Source of the DNA: an archaeon 13_1_40CM_2_52_13
GTDB lineage: Archaea > Thermoproteota > Bathyarchaeia > 40CM-2-53-6
Reading direction: 5' to 3'
NCBI GenBank assembly: GCA_001919285.1
Contig: MNHO01000015.1
Span: forward strand, 1-32,121
DNA length: 32,121 nt
Below, piece by piece: positions 31,521 through 32,121 of the stretch. A program made the position numbers and the translations under genes. Within the stretch, counting starts at the first letter, position 1. Each line of letters starts with the position of its first letter. A model generated the notes under the pieces. That model was not told the origin of the DNA and made no database searches. It saw nothing but the letters and a program-made list of their open reading frames with translations.

Positions 31521-31561
31521 GGAATGAATTACACCTCTTCCCACTCGGAATTTGATCTGAA

Positions 31562-32121
31562 ATGTCGCAAGAGATACCTGTCATAATCCTGAGAGAAGGA
31601 ACCCAGAGATCTAGAGGAAGAGACGCTCAAAGAAGCAACATTATGGCCGCCAAAGTCCTGGCGGAAACCGTCCGTTCGACAATAGGCCCACGCGGGATGG
31701 ACAAGATGATGGTCGGCAGCATAGGAGACATCGTCATAACGAATGACGGTGCAACCATCATGAAGGAAATGGACGTTCAGAATCCTGCAGCCAAGATGCT
31801 CGTTGAGGTCGCTAAGACCCAGGACAGCGAAGTAGGAGACGGAACCACAACCGCTGTCGTTCTAGCTGGCGAGCTACTTTCCGGCGCTGAAGGACTCTTG
31901 GATCGAGATGTTCACCCTAACGTAATCATAGACGGCTACAGAGCGGCCGCAGAGAAGGCTCAAGAAATTCTTGATGATCTAGGCGTCAGCATCAAGCCTG
32001 ACGATGATGAGGAACTGAAACGGATCGCCCTCACCTCACTTAACACGAAAGGAATTTTTGGCTCACAGGAGCATTTCGCGGACTTGGCCGTCGAGGCTGT
32101 GAAAGATGTGATGGAAAAGAG
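31562..32121 (+). CDS. Thermosome (group II chaperonin) subunit, 3' end outside window
   Basis: This is the N-terminal part of an archaeal chaperonin, open to the window edge (186 codons). [37 protein letters not shown] and [17 protein letters not shown] are the nucleotide-binding hallmarks, including the catalytic Asp of GDGTT. The start ATG gives [23 protein letters not shown], typical for the family. The protein forms the double-ring ATP-driven folding complex of the cytoplasm. Confidence 0.97.
   Translation, partial: MSQEIPVIILREGTQRSRGRDAQRSNIMAAKVLAETVRSTIGPRGMDKMMVGSIGDIVITNDGATIMKEMDVQNPAAKMLVEVAKTQDSEVGDGTTTAVVLAGELLSGAEGLLDRDVHPNVIIDGYRAAAEKAQEILDDLGVSIKPDDDEELKRIALTSLNTKGIFGSQEHFADLAVEAVKDVMEK

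Overview
This is an archaeal chromosome segment. RadA, NucS/EndoMS, an LSm (Sm-like) protein, an archaeal CTP synthase, TrmI-type tRNA m1A methyltransferase, a Mut7-C/Zn-ribbon protein, AMMECR1, a UPF0282 metallo-beta-lactamase-fold protein, a group II chaperonin and an archaeal-type SRP RNA leave little doubt. Gene content and short leaders behind TATA boxes suggest a TACK lineage (Bathyarchaeia or Nitrososphaeria-related), but the sequence alone does not settle this. Start codons are unusual: by my choices about 17 of 36 protein starts are TTG, against 14 ATG and 5 GTG.

Layout. 1-5.9 kb (+): HldE-like PfkB protein with a degenerate active site, split transketolase (two genes), TalC-type transaldolase, pyrG and a solo ECF-transporter S component. 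5.9-7.9 kb: LSm, a tiny zinc protein and a methyltransferase on the minus strand, then nucS on plus. 7.9-10.8 kb (-): a three-gene operon of two-helix membrane proteins, two with very long Pro/Ser-rich tails; it diverges from radA. 11.0-12.9 kb: radA, an internally repeated gene with no recognisable start codon, and a convergent three-helix membrane protein. 12.9-16 kb (+): CBS/Zn-ribbon protein, pyrC, Mut7-C and AMMECR1 in an overlapping run. 16-17.7 kb (+): PH-like membrane protein, trmI and a small membrane protein. 17.7-24 kb (-): sugar nucleotidyltransferase with an extra C-terminal domain, PadR regulator with a perfect operator-like repeat, response regulator, and a giant CheB-CheR-PAS-histidine kinase. 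24-26.2 kb: AbrB-MEDS fusion, an RHH-like protein, a small SH3-like protein and the SRP RNA gene (minus). 26.3-32.1 kb: RusA-like nuclease, UPF0282, Zn-finger protein, MFS transporter, HypE/PurM-like protein, cysteine-dioxygenase-like cupin and the start of the thermosome.

How the genes fit together. The split transketolase and transaldolase form a non-oxidative pentose-phosphate module that supplies ribose-5-phosphate, and pyrG and pyrC belong to pyrimidine synthesis. RadA, NucS and the RusA-like protein are recombination and repair functions that are dispersed rather than in one operon. The kinase, its adjacent receiver-only regulator and the divergent AbrB-MEDS protein look like a signalling locus. 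The best candidate for something undescribed is the tandem family of hairpin membrane proteins with disordered tails at 7.9-10.8 kb.
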